This document shows, in pieces, positions 26,373 through 35,035 of a stretch of 64,000 nucleotides of DNA (positions are counted from its first letter, which is position 1; each line of letters starts with the position of its first letter). The notes beneath the pieces were generated by a model. The model saw only the letters and a program-made list of their open reading frames with translations. It was not told the DNA's origin and ran no database searches. Position numbers and translations under genes: made by a program. The stretch is taken from assembly GCF_019093865.1 (NCBI RefSeq), contig NZ_JABJXD010000002.1:62001-126000 (forward strand), read 5' to 3'. This DNA is from Lentibacillus saliphilus (lineage in GTDB: Bacteria > Bacillota > Bacilli > Bacillales > Amphibacillaceae).

Positions 26373-26699
26373 AGGGAGCCTGGGACATAAGAGGTTTAAC
26401 CATATGGAAATATGAACAATACGACCGCTCCGGAAATACACTTCGCGACCGACAAACACGATGTTTTAGTGTCGACGTTGGCGCAGGACGCGCGGAAACT
26501 AGGAGACCGTGGGCGGCTGGTGAGCCTCGGGCCAACAGGATGTTGGTCATGAAGGCGTTGCGACATGACGTCGCGATTTTAGCCTTCCTTCCCCACGCAC
26601 TGTGGGGTCTCACCTCACAGGAGTCTGCGTGTATTTCCGGAGCTAGTATTGAGCATTTTTCGTCTTTTGCGTTACACTTTACGTTATTTCCCAGTCCCT
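26373..26699. repeat. Stem-loop interspersed element, copy 2 (about 327 bp)
   Basis: Ends AGGGAGCCTGGGACATAA and TTATTTCCCAGTCCCT are an imperfect terminal inverted repeat. CTCCGGAAATACAC / GTGTATTTCCGGAG repeats the inner arm of copy 1. Compared with copy 1 it carries two extra blocks (about 26448-26511 and 26528-26592), including an internal hairpin CCAACAGGATGTTGG and a GCGAC/GTCGC pair. It fills the gap between the convergent tdh and XRE-TPR genes. Confidence 0.78.
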
Positions 26700-26739
26700 A
26701 TTTAATAGCTGATTGATAACCTAACATCCAGTCTATAAT

Positions 26740-27963
26740 TTACAAAGTGCGGTATTCGTTAATAATGTCATCGGTATGCATGATAAAGGATTTGTAGGGG
26801 GTATTTGGTAAATTCCAAATACCTTTTTTAGCTTTTTCTAAATAATGTACGGCAGCTTCAATTTGATCATTGTATACGTAACTACGTGCCATATAAGCGT
26901 AGGTTTCGTACATAATTGATAAATCAAATGGGTGTACCCACTCTGGAACTTCTTTAAATTGCGTGAGGTGATGTATGGCTTGGTTATAGTCACCTAATCC
27001 AAATAATGCTTTGCCCTTTTCCATAACATAATAATTTTTCCAACCATCCCCTGGTTCTCGTGTCGCAATGTCCTTAAATTCTTCAATATACGTTAAAGCT
27101 TTCTGATAATCTTTTTTGTATTTATTGTAATAATGTGATTGTATAAGCGGGACAAAAGCTGTGACTTCTACATCATCTGTAAACTCGCCATATAAATCTA
27201 ATTTCTGTAAATAGTAATTCATGTCTTTCTTGTTACCGCTCATCATCGCATAAAAACACGCCATTCTGTATAAGCCATCAATTTTATAAAATAGACTGTT
27301 TGTTCTTGAGTAGTTAAGCGTTTCTTCCAAGAGATGTATTGCTTTATCATACTCATTTAAGGCAAACAACAGTAAAATTTCTCTTGTTGTAAATGTTAAT
27401 TGTATTAACGTATCCAAATGAGCATTATATTTATTTAGCATGTCATTCTTCTTAGACAGTAATGTGTATGCGCCAGAGTAATCGCGTTGTGATGTGTATA
27501 TGTCCGCGTTTTGGATCGTAAGCTGTGCAGAGTCATTATAAAGGCCTAGCTCTAAAAATATGTTATCGGCTTCATTAATTTTAACCTGCCATTCATCAGC
27601 ATGTAGATGATAGAGGCTGAGTCCATATAATTTGAGAAGCTGGCCATATTCATAGAGTGGGGGATAATTGGACAGATTGTTTTCCAACTGAGCTGTGATG
27701 TCTTCAAACTTCCCCGCGTCAAACTGTGCTTGGACGTCATGTAATAAATGACGTAACGCTTGACCATTCGGTTGCCCAAGTAATTCATTCATTTCTACAT
27801 TTAATTGACTTGCGATATATTCGAGGCTTTCAATAGAAGGCTTTGCTTTATTATTTTCAATTAAACTTAACATGCCCTTGGATAATTTATCCCCTGCCAA
27901 ATCCTCTAACGTTAAATGCTGTTTCTTTCTTATTGTTTTAATCCGATCACCGAGTGATGTCAT
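26740..27963 (-). CDS. XRE-family regulator with C-terminal TPR domain (RRNPP-like)
   Basis: A 407-residue protein. Residues 1-60 are an XRE helix-turn-helix (LGDRIKTIRKKQHLTLEDL...SKGMLSLIENNKAKPS). The remainder is a helical tetratricopeptide array (for example YEYGQLLKLYGLSLYHL, NEYDKAIHLLEETLNY and GDYNQAIHHL). The layout equals peptide-responsive regulators such as NprR and PlcR, although many relatives with no known peptide exist. Start at 27963 (MTSLGDRI) with AGGGGTG 6 nt upstream. Divergent from the MFS gene, whose promoter holds a palindrome; regulation of that pump is the simplest inference. No Phr-type peptide gene is seen nearby. Confidence 0.82.
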   Translation of the reverse strand: MTSLGDRIKTIRKKQHLTLEDLAGDKLSKGMLSLIENNKAKPSIESLEYIASQLNVEMNELLGQPNGQALRHLLHDVQAQFDAGKFEDITAQLENNLSNYPPLYEYGQLLKLYGLSLYHLHADEWQVKINEADNIFLELGLYNDSAQLTIQNADIYTSQRDYSGAYTLLSKKNDMLNKYNAHLDTLIQLTFTTREILLLFALNEYDKAIHLLEETLNYSRTNSLFYKIDGLYRMACFYAMMSGNKKDMNYYLQKLDLYGEFTDDVEVTAFVPLIQSHYYNKYKKDYQKALTYIEEFKDIATREPGDGWKNYYVMEKGKALFGLGDYNQAIHHLTQFKEVPEWVHPFDLSIMYETYAYMARSYVYNDQIEAAVHYLEKAKKGIWNLPNTPYKSFIMHTDDIINEYRTL

Positions 27964-28131
27964 CGTAACACCCCTAAACTGTTTGTCGTTCAAGTCTATT
28001 TATCATAAAACGTTTCGTTAATTATGCGAGCTGTGTATTTAATCTTACCATGTTTCCCTCATATGATATAGCCAGGAGCGATAATAAACAAACTTATCAC
28101 CTGTACTTTTTTAACTATATTAAACTTTTTA

Positions 28132-28160
28132 TTTACACTAAAGAGGCATAATGGTAGTAT
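28132..28160 (+). promoter_or_regulatory. Sigma-A type promoter of the MFS gene
   Basis: TTTACA (28132-28137), 17-bp spacer, TAGTAT (28155-28160). The spacing is ideal and each hexamer has one or two mismatches to consensus. Confidence 0.6.
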
Positions 28161-28161
28161 T

Positions 28162-28180
28162 AGTTTAATAATATTAAACT
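28162..28180. promoter_or_regulatory. Perfect 19-bp palindromic operator-like site
   Basis: AGTTTAATA-A-TATTAAACT lies directly after the -10 element. A second half site TATTAAACT is at 28118-28126, just upstream of the -35. Position between promoter and ribosome site suggests a repressor operator, probably for the divergent XRE-TPR regulator. Confidence 0.6.
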
Positions 28181-28195
28181 AAAAGGGTGATGGAC

Positions 28196-29548
28196 GTGGA
28201 GAAAATCGCAAAACTGAAGAAAGCCACCTACCACCTATGGGCTTTCGTCTTTAGTAAATTAATATCGTCTGTCGGCAACAGTGTGTATGCGTTTGGTATG
28301 AGCTTATATATTTTGGAGAGCACAGGATCTGCTACGGGTTTTGCCATTAATTTATTGTGTGGAACGATTCCTAGAACCATTTTTTCTCCGGTAGCTGGCC
28401 TTGCAGCAGATCGGTTTTCTAAAAAAGTCATCGTATTAACATCACAATCATTTTCTATATTTATTGTGATGGCATTACTCCTGCATAGTTATTTTTTTGA
28501 ATTAAACATATGGGCGATTTATGTTACAACTGCATGTTTATCGGTGTCATCTATGTTCACAAGTGTGACCTTTACGTCTTCAATAGCCAACCTCATTGAT
28601 GAAGAACGCATTCAAAAAGCGATTGCGTTTAATCAGACGTCAGTTTCTATATCCACTATAGGTGGTCCAATGCTCGGTGGTTTTTTATATGGGATGTCTA
28701 CGATGAGCATTTTTTTAATTATCCATATGGCGTCATTTATGATCGCAATCGTGTTAGAAGCGACAATGAATTTTAAACTTTTTACAAATAAAGACGATCA
28801 GGATCATGCTTCAACTGAAGGTCTGTTGAAAAGTCTAAAGGGTGGATACGACTATATTAGACAGCAACGTCTTTTGTGGACGGTCTTGTGTACGGCTTTG
28901 ATTATCAATTTTTTTTCGGCGGTTGTTGTTATAGGTATGCCTTTTATCGCAATAGAGCAGTTAGAGATTAAGCCTGCCCATTTTGGAGTAATAGAGGGTG
29001 CATTTTCGGTTGGTATATTTCTAGCATCCTTATATCTTTCAGTGAGAAAAGAGTTTCAATACCCGTTACTCATTGTGAAACGCGGCATCATATTTATTTC
29101 GATAATAATCCTTTCGTTTATATATCCACTCATGTTGGATATGAGCTATGTTTTAACGGTTGTTTCTTTTGTCGTTTTATCAGTACTGTATGGCATAACA
29201 AATTCCTTGATCAATACACCAATTGGCGTGATCTTTCAGAAACACACGAAGGAAGCGTATCGCGGCCGGGTGTTTGGCATGATGGAAACGATGGCGCAAG
29301 CACTTTCGCCGATATCAATTATTTTGTTTGGATTTCTATTTGATACAATTGGCGCTCTGTTTACCATCATACCGACATCCATAATGATGTTTTCCGTCAT
29401 CGTCTACTTGTTAAGACATAAAGTCATTGTGCAGCATCATCCAAATTATGAACCGAAATGGCAAGATACCTTTAAGCATATACAGAATAAGCTTACGCCT
29501 CTTTATGCTCGTATGTTAGTCCATACAAAAAACCGGTTCCGTCAATAG
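28196..29548 (+). CDS. MFS transporter (Mef/MFS_3-like efflux)
   Basis: A 450-residue MFS protein with 12 hydrophobic segments. AADRFSKKVIVL is loop 2-3, and YRGRVFGMMETMAQALSP in the second half is typical of the macrolide-efflux-like (MFS_3) group with DUF-type siderophore exporters. A charged loop (about residues 195-215) splits the halves, and the C-terminal 45 residues form a basic cytoplasmic tail. GTG at 28196 lies 8 nt after AAAGGG and is preferred over ATG 28190. Substrate not inferable. The stop codon is inside the terminator hairpin of the convergent ykpA gene. Confidence 0.83.
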   Translation: MEKIAKLKKATYHLWAFVFSKLISSVGNSVYAFGMSLYILESTGSATGFAINLLCGTIPRTIFSPVAGLAADRFSKKVIVLTSQSFSIFIVMALLLHSYFFELNIWAIYVTTACLSVSSMFTSVTFTSSIANLIDEERIQKAIAFNQTSVSISTIGGPMLGGFLYGMSTMSIFLIIHMASFMIAIVLEATMNFKLFTNKDDQDHASTEGLLKSLKGGYDYIRQQRLLWTVLCTALIINFFSAVVVIGMPFIAIEQLEIKPAHFGVIEGAFSVGIFLASLYLSVRKEFQYPLLIVKRGIIFISIIILSFIYPLMLDMSYVLTVVSFVVLSVLYGITNSLINTPIGVIFQKHTKEAYRGRVFGMMETMAQALSPISIILFGFLFDTIGALFTIIPTSIMMFSVIVYLLRHKVIVQHHPNYEPKWQDTFKHIQNKLTPLYARMLVHTKNRFRQ

Positions 29549-29557
29549 GAACCGGTT
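29528..29557 (-). terminator. Terminator of ykpA, overlapping the MFS stop codon
   Basis: AACCGGTTCC / GGAACCGGTT is a perfect 10-bp stem with a 7-nt loop. On the minus strand it is followed by TTTTTTG. It lies partly in the last codons of the convergent MFS gene. Confidence 0.78.
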
Positions 29558-29572
29558 CTTATGCATGTAACG

Positions 29573-31195
29573 TTATTCTGCATACATGGCTGCAACACGT
29601 TTTTGGATGTCTTTATCCTGAACATATTCTTCATAGGAGATTTCTTTATCAAAGACGCCTCCAGGTGTGATTTCAACCAAGCGATTGGCAATGGTATTAA
29701 TGAACTCGTGGTCCTGAGTTGTAAAAATTAATGACCCTTTGAAGTTAATTAAACCATTATTGAGTGATGTGATGGATTCTAAGTCCAAATGGTTTGTTGG
29801 CTCATCTAACAGAAGGACGTTCGCATTAGAGAGCATCATTTTAGACAGCATACAGCGGACTTTTTCACCACCGGATAATACATTCGCTTTTTTCAATGCT
29901 TCTTCACCAGAGAAGAGCATACGGCCAAGGAAGCCACGTAGGAATGTTTCTGTTTCATCTTCTGGTGAAAATTGGCGTAACCAATCGACGAGTGACAGGT
30001 CGCTATTTTCAAAATAAGCGCTGTTGTCTTTCGGGAAATATGAGCGTGACGTTGTGACGCCCCATCTATACGTTCCTGAATCAGGCTCCATTTCACCCAT
30101 TAATATTTTCATTAACGTTGTATTGGCGATGTCGTCTTTTCCGATGAGGGCGATTTTATCATCTTTATTCATCGTAAAGCTGACATTATCAAGTACCTTT
30201 TTACCGTTAATCGTCTTCGTTAAGCCTTGAACCTGTAATAGATCGTTCCCAATTTCACGTTCAGGTGTGAAGGCGATATATGGGTAACGGCGTGATGAAG
30301 GCTTAATATCATCAAGTGTAATGTTGTCGAGCAGCTTTTTCCGTGATGTCGCCTGTTTAGACTTTGATGCGTTCGCGCTGAAGCGGGCAATAAAGGCTTG
30401 TAGTTCCTTTACTTTTTCTTCCTTTTTCTTATTTTCCTCTTGCGCCATTTTCTTAGCGAGCTGGCTAGATTCATACCAAAAATCGTAGTTGCCGACGTAG
30501 ATTTGAATTTTGCCGTAGTCAACATCAGCGATATGCGTACATACTTTATTTAAAAAGTAGCGGTCGTGTGAGACGACGATGACGGTATTTTCAAAGTTAA
30601 TGAGGAAATCCTCGAGCCACTGAATGGCTTGAATGTCCAAGCCGTTTGTCGGCTCATCCATTAATAGGACGTCTGGGTTACCAAACAAAGCTTGGGCGAG
30701 CAATACCTTCACTTTTTGGTCGGCGTGTAGCTCTGACATTTGAAGATGATGCAAGGACTCACCAATGCCAAGCCCTTTTAATAAAACGGCTGCATCTGAT
30801 TCTGCTTCCCAACCGTTCATTTCGGCAAATTCACCTTCTAGCTCTGCAGCGCGCATGCCGTCTTCCTCGGAAAAGTCTGCCTTCATATAAATAGCGTCCT
30901 TTTCTTGTTTAACACTATAAAGCTTTTCATGTCCCATCAAAACGGTATCAAGGACTTGGTGTTCTTCATAAGCAAAATGGTCCTGTTTTAATACGGCTAG
31001 ACGCTGGTCGTTACCCATTGAAACGTGTCCAGATTGAGGGTCAATCTCTCCGGACAATATTTTTAGGAATGTTGACTTTCCAGCTCCGTTTGCGCCGATT
31101 ACGCCGTAGCAGTTACCAGCAGTAAACTTTAAATTAACATCTTCAAATAGCTTTTTATCGCCATATCTTAAACCAACATTGGATACTGTTATCAT
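29573..31195 (-). CDS. ykpA: ABC-F family ATPase (YkpA-like)
   Basis: A 540-residue soluble protein with two ABC domains and a linker, equal in length to Bacillus subtilis YkpA (Escherichia coli YbiT type). ABC-F proteins act on the ribosome E site. NBD1 has Walker A GANGAGKST and Walker B LLMDEPTNGLD, but its signature is LHADQKVKV instead of LSGGE. NBD2 has an intact signature LSGGEKVR and LLLDEPTNHLD, but its Walker A is degenerate (GKDDIANTT). The linker (about 240-310) is rich in Lys, Gln and Glu. Start ATG at 31195 with GGAGG about 11 nt upstream; a longer N-terminus would be non-homologous. Confidence 0.9.
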   Translation of the reverse strand: MITVSNVGLRYGDKKLFEDVNLKFTAGNCYGVIGANGAGKSTFLKILSGEIDPQSGHVSMGNDQRLAVLKQDHFAYEEHQVLDTVLMGHEKLYSVKQEKDAIYMKADFSEEDGMRAAELEGEFAEMNGWEAESDAAVLLKGLGIGESLHHLQMSELHADQKVKVLLAQALFGNPDVLLMDEPTNGLDIQAIQWLEDFLINFENTVIVVSHDRYFLNKVCTHIADVDYGKIQIYVGNYDFWYESSQLAKKMAQEENKKKEEKVKELQAFIARFSANASKSKQATSRKKLLDNITLDDIKPSSRRYPYIAFTPEREIGNDLLQVQGLTKTINGKKVLDNVSFTMNKDDKIALIGKDDIANTTLMKILMGEMEPDSGTYRWGVTTSRSYFPKDNSAYFENSDLSLVDWLRQFSPEDETETFLRGFLGRMLFSGEEALKKANVLSGGEKVRCMLSKMMLSNANVLLLDEPTNHLDLESITSLNNGLINFKGSLIFTTQDHEFINTIANRLVEITPGGVFDKEISYEEYVQDKDIQKRVAAMYAE

Positions 31196-31572
31196 CGGTG
31201 TAAATTCCTCCATGTATAAAATTAACGCACCAGCTTGTATCAGCATAACATGACATGATTTTCACTGGCAATCAACGTTAGCTTAAGCGATTTATGAGCT
31301 TACGTCAATGTTTTAAACATAATTTTACAGTGTATCAACGAATTTAAATGAAAGCAAGCCAAAAAAACATCCCAAAATCTGGTATAATGAATTGACGTGT
31401 GCGTGGTTAATAAAATAGGGCTATATTTTTTTGGGGAAATATGCAACAATAAAGCAACGGTATTTTTTTGAGTTTTCTTTTACTGGAGATGGCAAAGAGG
31501 TAAAATGTGATAAAGACGCCATCGCAATAAGCCAGCGATATGATTGCTCGCTGCAGGCGAAGGGGGAGGATC
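31196..31572. other. Divergent intergenic region with extended -10 promoter
   Basis: 377 bp between ykpA and the papain-like gene. TGG-TATAAT at 31380-31388 is an extended -10 element without a good -35. About 190 bp of leader precede the + strand gene. The segment 31516-31565 (CGCCATCGC...GCCAGCGATATG) is GC-rich, but I found no riboswitch match. Confidence 0.4.
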
Positions 31573-32118
31573 ATGAAGGAAAAGACGATTTATTTTCTCT
31601 TTACTGATACAGGAACGTATTTGTCAAAAGCAATCAATTATTGTACGAGGCAGCCTTTGAATCATGTGTCAATTGGATTTGATGATGAATTATCGGAGGT
31701 TTATAGCTTCGGCAGAAAACGCCCGAAAAATCCCTTTATAGGCGGTTTTGTTCGGGAAGATATTAAAAGTGATTTTATGAGGAATTCAGAGTGTGCGATC
31801 TATAAATATACGATGACACAATCAGAGTATGATGAGGTCATTGCACATATAAAAGAAATAGAAGCGAATAAGGATTTATATAAATATAATTTTATCGGTT
31901 TATTTGGTGTATTGCTCCGTATTAGAATTGAACGATCCTATGCGATGTTCTGTTCACAGTTTGTAGCGACTGTGTTACAGAAGGCAGATTCGTTTCAAAT
32001 GGTTAAAGAGCCGTGCTTTATTACACCGGCAGATATTCGCAATATCGACGGGATGGAACTCGTTTATCGCGGAAGACTTGGACATTATAAAATGAATCAA
32101 AGGCTAATGATAGGTTAG
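31573..32118 (+). CDS. Permuted papain-like (YiiX/NlpC-P60-type) protein
   Basis: A 181-residue soluble protein. The fold order is permuted relative to NlpC/P60: the His comes first in PLNHVSIGFDD (about residue 32), and the presumed catalytic Cys comes late in YAMFCSQFVATVLQKA (about residue 138). This matches the YiiX/YebB-type circularly permuted papain superfamily, with peptidase or amidase activity expected. It has no signal peptide, so a cytoplasmic role is likely. ATG at 31573 with GGGGGAGG upstream. Flanked downstream by a terminator, so it is monocistronic. Confidence 0.72.
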   Translation: MKEKTIYFLFTDTGTYLSKAINYCTRQPLNHVSIGFDDELSEVYSFGRKRPKNPFIGGFVREDIKSDFMRNSECAIYKYTMTQSEYDEVIAHIKEIEANKDLYKYNFIGLFGVLLRIRIERSYAMFCSQFVATVLQKADSFQMVKEPCFITPADIRNIDGMELVYRGRLGHYKMNQRLMIG

Positions 32119-32177
32119 CTGGCAGATTAGAAGCACTCATATTAATAACAACTTATAGACAGCTTGACCGATTCATA

Positions 32178-32211
32178 AGGGGCCATACACCTATACATAT
32201 GGCCCCTTTTT
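32178..32211 (+). terminator. Rho-independent terminator
   Basis: GGGGCCAT / ATGGCCCC perfect 8-bp stem with a 14-nt loop, followed by TTTTT. Separates the papain-like gene from the WYL regulator. Confidence 0.85.
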
Positions 32212-32233
32212 CTATATTTAGGAGGGGGAAAAG

Positions 32234-33217
32234 ATGGAGCGTGGAAGCAATTATCGTTTAATGAAGTTACGTGATATTTTATTTACAGAAACAGATGAAG
32301 ATCATGAACTCAGCATTGAAGACATGATTGAAATGTTAAGATTAGCTGGTGTTGAGGGGACGCTAGATAAGCGAACGGTTCGCCGTGATTTAGAGACACT
32401 TGATGCGTCTGACTTTGAAGTGATGACGCACACGCGTCGATATGGTAAACATTTTTATAGTCATCAAAGTCGTTTGTTTGAAACGTATCAGCTGAGGCTG
32501 ATCGTTGATGCGATCTTATCAGCTCGTTTCATAACAACGAATGAAAAAGAAAAGCTGATTGATAAAATGAAGCAGCAGACGAGCAAGCATATTGCCAAAA
32601 CATTTCCTGAACCGGTATTGTTCCATCAATCAGCAAACATGGATTATGAACGGGTTAAACTTAATATTGATCATGTACATCGCGCGATTTCAGAGCAAAA
32701 GGTGTTGACATATCAATATGGCAAATATGACGTAAACAAACAGTTTCAATTTAACCGTGATGGTGACATATACGATGTAGAGCCTTATGCACTTATTTGG
32801 GAAAAGGATTATTATTACTTAATTGGCCGTTATCAACCAACAGGGCAAATCCGTCATTACCGACTCGACCGGATTCGCAACATCTCGATAACGGGGGAAC
32901 GCTTCCAAAAAGGAGACTTTAATTTGCAGGAATATGTTGACCAAACGTTTTTAATGTTTGCTGGGGATGAGATTCGGATCAAGATTCGTTTTGATAATTC
33001 GCTTGTAAATGTTATGCTGGACCATTTCGGACATGAAGCAGATATTACGAAAGACGGGGACGACTATTTTATTTTGTCAACAAAAGCAAAGCTATCGGAC
33101 GGGCTCATTAATTGGATTTTAACATGGGGAGAAAAGGCAAAGGTCTTAGCACCTGATCACCTTATCGGTGAAATAGAGCAAAAAATCGCACGTATGCAGG
33201 CGGTTTATAACGATTAG
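32234..33217 (+). CDS. WYL-domain transcriptional regulator
   Basis: A 327-residue DeoR/YobV-like regulator. An N-terminal winged HTH (RLMKLRDILFTET...KRTVRRDLETLDAS, about residues 8-60) is followed by a helical linker and a WYL domain (about residues 150-215, DVEPYALIWEKDYYYLIGRY) plus the WCX C-terminal module. WYL domains sense nucleic-acid or other ligands, and the target gene is often adjacent. Here the convergent ypmS and upstream papain-like gene give no clear hint. ATG with GGAGGGGG upstream. Confidence 0.87.
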   Translation: MERGSNYRLMKLRDILFTETDEDHELSIEDMIEMLRLAGVEGTLDKRTVRRDLETLDASDFEVMTHTRRYGKHFYSHQSRLFETYQLRLIVDAILSARFITTNEKEKLIDKMKQQTSKHIAKTFPEPVLFHQSANMDYERVKLNIDHVHRAISEQKVLTYQYGKYDVNKQFQFNRDGDIYDVEPYALIWEKDYYYLIGRYQPTGQIRHYRLDRIRNISITGERFQKGDFNLQEYVDQTFLMFAGDEIRIKIRFDNSLVNVMLDHFGHEADITKDGDDYFILSTKAKLSDGLINWILTWGEKAKVLAPDHLIGEIEQKIARMQAVYND

Positions 33218-33230
33218 GTTAAATAAAAAC

Positions 33231-33262
33231 AAGGACTGCGCTTTAAAATAGGCAGTCCTTTC
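33231..33262. terminator. Bidirectional terminator between WYL gene and ypmS
   Basis: AAGGACTGC pairs with GCAGTCCTT. Weak T tract on the + strand (TTTCAT) and a good one on the minus strand (GTTTTTATTT). Confidence 0.75.
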
Positions 33263-33267
33263 ATGTA

Positions 33268-33885
33268 TCAATCAATGCCTAATGTTTCATAAGGTACGCG
33301 AATTTTAAAGGCGAGGTTATTGGATTCAAGATCGAGTTGTTCCACATAAACGTGAAAATTACTTTTGATATCCATGTTTGTGACAGCAACGTAAATCTCT
33401 TCATTTTTTGCATCGACAGTGACCCAATCTGGCATCGGTAGATATTTCTTCATGTACTCCATAATTTTTTGGTTAGGTAGCTGAAGAAGTCCAACTGAAA
33501 TGGATTTTTGCTTTAAAACAACGTCCCCATTTGCTTGAACGATTGGATCAAAACGTACGGTCAGGGGAACGGTGGTACTAAATACAGGGAGCTCACCGTT
33601 TAATTGAACGTCTTCTCCTAGTGTAATGCTGTAATGGTGTTTCGTTCCTTTTAACAATTCCTCGAGGTAGGCATTGGCAAGATCATCGACATTTTGTTTG
33701 GTCGTACGTACGATGAACTCCGAGCTATCTTCCTTCTCGATCGGCTTATGATCAGGTCTGTCAACATCGGCTGCCGGCCAAAATAAGAGCACGGAGAGGG
33801 TGAGCAGAACGATCCCGTTTGAAATGAGTAAAATAAAGAACAGCATTTTCCATTTTTTATGTGAATGTGGTTGTTTCTCTGTCAC
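33268..33885 (-). CDS. ypmS: YpmS family membrane-anchored protein
   Basis: A 205-residue protein with one N-terminal transmembrane helix (about residues 14-38, KMLFFILLISNGIVLLTL) and an extracellular domain of beta strands (DVQLNGELPVFSTTVPLTVRF, DVVLKQKSISVGLLQLPN). This fits the YpmS family (DUF2140). The role is unknown. I chose GTG at 33885 (AGAGGTG 6 nt upstream) and not earlier codons that lie in the ypmR frame. It sits 4 bp after the ypmR stop codon, so the two are co-transcribed. Confidence 0.85.
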   Translation of the reverse strand: MTEKQPHSHKKWKMLFFILLISNGIVLLTLSVLLFWPAADVDRPDHKPIEKEDSSEFIVRTTKQNVDDLANAYLEELLKGTKHHYSITLGEDVQLNGELPVFSTTVPLTVRFDPIVQANGDVVLKQKSISVGLLQLPNQKIMEYMKKYLPMPDWVTVDAKNEEIYVAVTNMDIKSNFHVYVEQLDLESNNLAFKIRVPYETLGID

Positions 33886-33889
33886 GTGC

Positions 33890-34810
33890 TCACCTCTTTT
33901 GTCCTGTATATTCAAGCACTCGATCAGCCATTCGTTTATAGCCACGGTAATTTGGATGAAAATGATCATCAGCGAATAGATCTTCATTTGAGGCGCTGAA
34001 TAAGTCATTGATCGGTATAAACGTCGTGCTGTCAAATTTAAGCGTGACTTGGCGAAGGGTTTCATTCCAGTCGGCAATAATTGTTTCAAGTTCTTTTACA
34101 TCATCAAAGTATTGTTCAAATGGATTGTAAAAGCCAAGCAGATAAACATCAACGTCACTGTTGATCGTAATTATTTTGGAGATGATTTGGTTCAGTCGCT
34201 GGCGATAGTCGCGTCGTGCTTTGTTAAAGGGCTCGATTGTAAGATTTGTAATGTTTTGCTTCACAACCTGCATAACATCATTTGCACCGATTGTGATAAG
34301 AACGATATCAGCATCAGCGATTGATGCTTGAATGTCTTCTTGCTCTAGGCGTTTCAAAAGCTGATCAGATCGATTGCCCCGCTTGCCGAAGTTGTCAAAC
34401 GTAACCGTGTAAGTGGAATCTTCTGGATTAGTTGTTCGTTCTAATATGCCAACATAGCCCCCAAGGCCGGTTTCATCTCCTACCCCTTGTGTTAAGGAAT
34501 CACCGATGGCTGTCACATGCGTTTCCTGACTTGAAAACATGCCAATCGCTTTTTGGATTGATTCTGTAATCATAGAGGCGAGGTGGTCGGTTAATGTTTC
34601 AGTACTGTTATCGGTATTGTTTTCAGTATCTGTATTGGCTGCTTCTTCGTTTGTCGCATCTGCATTAGAATTGTTTTGTTCGTTGTGCTCTGGTTGTTCC
34701 GTTTTTTGAACGGGTAACGTCGTTGTTGGAGCGGTCGGTTTCCATAAAGCTATTCCTCCAACGATTAATAGCAAAATGACTAATATAGTCGCCATATAAA
34801 ATTTTCGCAC
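33890..34810 (-). CDS. ypmR: SGNH/GDSL-family hydrolase (YpmR-like)
   Basis: A 306-residue exported or membrane-anchored lipase-like protein. An N-terminal hydrophobic helix (residues 5-25) is followed by an Asn/Thr/Glu-rich linker (about 35-75) and the SGNH domain. Block I AIGDSLTQGVGD holds the catalytic Ser, block III is TIGANDVM, and block V DDHFHPNYRGY holds Asp and His. Substrate may be a lipid or glycan ester. GTG at 34810 follows AGGTGAT at 5 nt; an earlier GTG (34819) overlaps that site. First gene of ypmRS. Confidence 0.88.
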   Translation of the reverse strand: MRKFYMATILVILLLIVGGIALWKPTAPTTTLPVQKTEQPEHNEQNNSNADATNEEAANTDTENNTDNSTETLTDHLASMITESIQKAIGMFSSQETHVTAIGDSLTQGVGDETGLGGYVGILERTTNPEDSTYTVTFDNFGKRGNRSDQLLKRLEQEDIQASIADADIVLITIGANDVMQVVKQNITNLTIEPFNKARRDYRQRLNQIISKIITINSDVDVYLLGFYNPFEQYFDDVKELETIIADWNETLRQVTLKFDSTTFIPINDLFSASNEDLFADDHFHPNYRGYKRMADRVLEYTGQKR

Positions 34811-35035
34811 TGTAATCACCTGTATACATTAATATGGCATACTGTTCCATGATATGCCGCTCCATATATATACCCCCAAAAGAGGTACCATAAATCATTC
34901 GTTGTAACATGATGAACATTTTTGCACTTATATTGCGTGGTCAAAGGTCTATTTCTATGCGTTCATATATAAAAGTTACATTAAAAGTATACCATGAAAC
35001 AGGCCATCATATCATAAGTGTGTCAATGCCCTAAG

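Noticed and set aside
33886-34089. Longer N-terminus for YpmS (up to 273 residues)
   Set aside because: The extra part lies in the ypmR coding region and has no homology; GTG 33885 has an excellent ribosome site and gives the normal YpmS length with an N-terminal anchor.
34665-34919. 84-codon minus-strand frame overlapping the ypmR 5' end
   Set aside because: It covers the ypmR start region in another frame, and YpmR has clear SGNH motifs; no ribosome site or homology for the shadow.
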